From positions 62,001 through 126,000 of the forward strand of contig CALVAO010000004.1 of NCBI GenBank assembly GCA_944325515.1: a DNA stretch of 64,000 nucleotides. Direction: 5' to 3'. Both the position numbers and the translations under genes were made by a program. The notes under the pieces are model-generated. The model was not told the origin of the DNA and did no database searches. It saw nothing but the letters and a program-made list of their open reading frames with translations. The stretch is from Candidatus Gastranaerophilales bacterium (lineage in GTDB: Bacteria > Cyanobacteriota > Vampirovibrionia > Gastranaerophilales > Gastranaerophilaceae). How positions within the stretch are numbered: position 1 is the first letter of the stretch; the number at the start of each line of letters is the position of its first letter. This document shows, one piece after another, positions 61,750 to 64,000 of this stretch.

Positions 61750-64000
61750 GTGTTTATTAATAAAATTAACAGTGTATCAAATGTAGGTTTTAAGGGGTAT
61801 AACCACGTAAAAAATAATGTTGGTGAAACCGTAATGAGATTTAATTATCCTTATAACTATAAGGATGAAGATTGTGAAATTCAGTTTTTTAGAGCAACAC
61901 CGAATGAAAAATATAATTATATAATAGACGAAAAGCCTATTTATACTGCGGCTTTGAAACCGGAGGGTGTTGATATAAACCTGCAGGATGTTACAAACCT
62001 TGATAAGGATGAGGCTTTTGCATACAAAATTGTAAGAAAAAGTAAAAAAGACGGCAGTATTATTTGGGAAGGTGCTGATACCGGTACAAAGGTAATACGT
62101 CAGGACGGTAATGAATACGGGTTTAGACTGCATCAAGATGTTTATTGGAAAGATAAGGAAGTAACACCGGATAATAAAGTTATCCCTGGACATTATACAT
62201 TAGCAGGTCCGGCTGTTTCGGATTACAAATACAGTCTTGTTACACGTAAAGGAACTACTCCGACTGTACAGGGTGCAGCATATCTTGCAATACCGGATTC
62301 TTTTTACCCTGGATGGAAATACAGAGGATTTGACGATGAAAATACCGGCGAAATATATTATGATGCAGCATACCAGAAAGAAATGGAAGGCGTAAAAAGA
62401 AACTTCTCCAATAAATTTGGCGGAGGTCTTGCCGGGCTGCAAGCAGGAATTCCATATCTAAAGAAAAACGGATACAAAGTAATATTTACAACTCCTACTG
62501 CCAACGGTGATAATAAATCATCACACAGTTACTGGAATAAAAACAATTTCTGGGTTTCTCCGGAGATGGGAAATATTGAAAACTATAAAAATCTTTTAAA
62601 AGAGTATTATAAAAACGGAATGTCATATGTATATGACGGAACTTTTACATCAGAAGGACTTGAAGGCATCCATTTTGCATACGCAATGAGATGGGGCGCT
62701 CAAAATCCGCAGACATACTACTGGTTCAGAATGAGCGGACTAAAAAATTCTAACTTAACATTAGGCACAGTACCTAAGAATAAGGAAAATTTAAGACATA
62801 AGCTTATTAATGCTCCATTCAGATATGAACTGCAAGAAAACGGTACATATAAAGCTGTTCCTAAAGAATATGACCCAAATAAAGAAACTTTGATTCAAAT
62901 TTATGATGCTTCTCAAGTATCTGAAGAACAAATCAAAGCGGAAGATAAACTTATAAAATATGATAATCTTAAATCTGCAAATGAATTAGATAAAGTAACT
63001 CATGACGATACTCTTATAAATTATGTGTATGAAATAAATCCTAAAGATTATCAAAAACGAATTGATGCTATAAATAATTTGAATAAAAAACAAGGAAAAG
63101 ATATTAAGTTAGATTCCGCAGAAGGAACTCTTATTGCAAGCCAATTCCCATTCTTCAAGCATGGAAAGAAAACAGAAGGCGGCTTTGTAGCATGGGATGC
63201 TAATACAGATATGGCAAAATTAAACTACCATATTTCCGGTTATGATGAAAAAATTCTGCAGGCAATTCCGGATCTCGCACAACGCGAACATGAAAGAGAA
63301 ATGATTATCCGCGGAACAAAAGAGGTTCAAGATTTAACTCTTCAAGCAATAAAATACTTAATACAAACAGATAAAGATGTACAGACTATGTACACTGCAC
63401 AGACTGTCGGCGGAGCAAAAACAATTGATGCTTTAAACAAATTAATTGAAGAAGGGAAACTGCCGGAAGAAACCAGAATAAATTCTTATATGCTTAATAA
63501 CATTCTTAACGGTCAGTATATTCTTTCCCCAAAAGGTGTTATGAGCAAAGATGATGTTACTGTAAAGGCATTGATGAAGCTTCCTCTGGATGCTCTGGAA
63601 GTTGGAGAAAATACTGTAGGCGTTCTCTCTACTTCATATTTCTCAAATAGAGCTACCACTGATGAAACAATAGGTGTATCGAGATTTGATTTAATGAAGG
63701 ATAACAATCCGCATCTGGTTGAACCATATGAGAGAACATATAAAAATGTTAACAGCCTCTTTAAGAACGAAATCAAAGATTTTGCAGATGCAGTTATTAA
63801 AAAAGTCAACGAAACTTCTAATGAAAAATTATTAGATAAAAATGGTGATTATACAGAATATGGTGAATATGTTATAGACTTAATCGGTCAAGATATTACC
63901 AAATATGCGTTCTTAAAATCATTAGCAGGTAATAATCTCCGAACAAAACTCTTAAAAACAGGAGAAGTTACATATGATTATGACAAACTTAGAGAAACAA
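61750..64000 (+). CDS. GH13-like alpha-amylase-family protein (partial, lineage-specific)
   Basis: At least 750 residues; runs off the window with no stop. Start GTG at 61750. Begins MFINKINSVSNVGFKGYNHV, the INKIN and FKG peptides shared with other genes here. A TIM-barrel-like stretch around residues 235-310 reads like glycoside hydrolase 13 (LAGLQAGIPYLKKNGYKVIF, SPEMGNIENYKNLLKEYYK, MSYVYDGTF), and later FVAWDANTDMAKLNY resembles the next part. I could not find the catalytic GxRxD or E motif in the portion seen, so activity is uncertain. No signal peptide obvious. Confidence 0.6.
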   Translation, partial: MFINKINSVSNVGFKGYNHVKNNVGETVMRFNYPYNYKDEDCEIQFFRATPNEKYNYIIDEKPIYTAALKPEGVDINLQDVTNLDKDEAFAYKIVRKSKKDGSIIWEGADTGTKVIRQDGNEYGFRLHQDVYWKDKEVTPDNKVIPGHYTLAGPAVSDYKYSLVTRKGTTPTVQGAAYLAIPDSFYPGWKYRGFDDENTGEIYYDAAYQKEMEGVKRNFSNKFGGGLAGLQAGIPYLKKNGYKVIFTTPTANGDNKSSHSYWNKNNFWVSPEMGNIENYKNLLKEYYKNGMSYVYDGTFTSEGLEGIHFAYAMRWGAQNPQTYYWFRMSGLKNSNLTLGTVPKNKENLRHKLINAPFRYELQENGTYKAVPKEYDPNKETLIQIYDASQVSEEQIKAEDKLIKYDNLKSANELDKVTHDDTLINYVYEINPKDYQKRIDAINNLNKKQGKDIKLDSAEGTLIASQFPFFKHGKKTEGGFVAWDANTDMAKLNYHISGYDEKILQAIPDLAQREHEREMIIRGTKEVQDLTLQAIKYLIQTDKDVQTMYTAQTVGGAKTIDALNKLIEEGKLPEETRINSYMLNNILNGQYILSPKGVMSKDDVTVKALMKLPLDALEVGENTVGVLSTSYFSNRATTDETIGVSRFDLMKDNNPHLVEPYERTYKNVNSLFKNEIKDFADAVIKKVNETSNEKLLDKNGDYTEYGEYVIDLIGQDITKYAFLKSLAGNNLRTKLLKTGEVTYDYDKLRET

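Overview
This 64 kb window is AT-rich chromosomal DNA from a flagellated, probably strictly anaerobic bacterium with an outer membrane. The gene set (flagellin, FliO, FlhB, FliI, a FliA-like sigma factor, a flavodiiron protein with rubredoxin, a biotin-dependent Na+-pumping decarboxylase, an outer-membrane autotransporter) and the cyanobacterium-like form of GyrA and ClpP fit a non-photosynthetic relative of Cyanobacteria (Vampirovibrionia, order Gastranaerophilales). Several lineage-specific-looking proteins begin with short INKIN-like or FKG peptides. The taxonomic call is an inference from protein resemblance, not from a marker alignment.

Layout. 0-3.4 kb: ilvC (partial) and gyrA. 3.7-7.6 kb: a minus-strand operon joined by ATGA overlaps (histidine kinase, Nudix hydrolase, AroH chorismate mutase, receiver protein, TPR protein). 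7.7-9.9 kb: fliO followed by a NeuB-like synthase and a HAD phosphatase. 9.9-13.7 kb: clpP-clpX, a small hypothetical gene, and a flavodiiron-rubredoxin pair. 13.8-19.8 kb: a glycine-rich lipoprotein candidate and a tight minus-strand operon (HEAT-like protein, ruvX, DUF1292, a stand-alone multi-Clp_N protein, tilS, hpt). 20-23.5 kb: prenyl synthase-like gene, lepB, flagellin, acyltransferase. 23.5-28.4 kb: metK, second clpP, small membrane protein, flhB, fliA-like sigma factor, O-methyltransferase. 28.4-34.2 kb: beta-propeller protein, dnaJ, grpE, NADP-type secondary alcohol dehydrogenase, and a phosphodiester glycosidase behind a long structured leader. 34.6-41 kb: Orn/Lys/Arg decarboxylase-like enzyme, isochorismatase-like hydrolase, a receiver/degenerate-GGDEF protein, HDOD protein, ftsX, ftsE, and half a transketolase. 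41-47.2 kb: the accessory region, with a 1,633-codon Pmp-like autotransporter that has a 15-G tract at its 5' end and dispersed and inverted repeats on both sides. 47.2-52.4 kb: speD, GNAT, oadB-oadA-birA. 52.4-64 kb: large lineage-specific proteins, a glycosyltransferase, tRNA-Ile, trxA, a DnaQ-like exonuclease, an rRNA methyltransferase, fliI, and the start of an amylase-like protein.

The most notable system is the autotransporter at 41.8-46.8 kb. It combines repeated GGAI and FxxN motifs, as in chlamydial polymorphic membrane proteins, with a poly-G tract lying between a well-placed upstream start (41798) and the body of the gene. As read, with 15 G, the upstream start is out of frame. A tract of 14 or 17 G would fuse the frames, and 13 or 16 G would create an ATGA stop/start overlap. 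This predicts a phase-variable surface antigen. Other leads are an ATPase-less protein made only of Clp_N repeats in a genome with two ClpPs, a roughly 215-nt structured leader with a 39-codon ORF, a NeuB lacking its usual C-terminal domain next to fliO, and a shared extended -10 promoter (TATGATANNAT), in some cases placed so that the mRNA would be leaderless.
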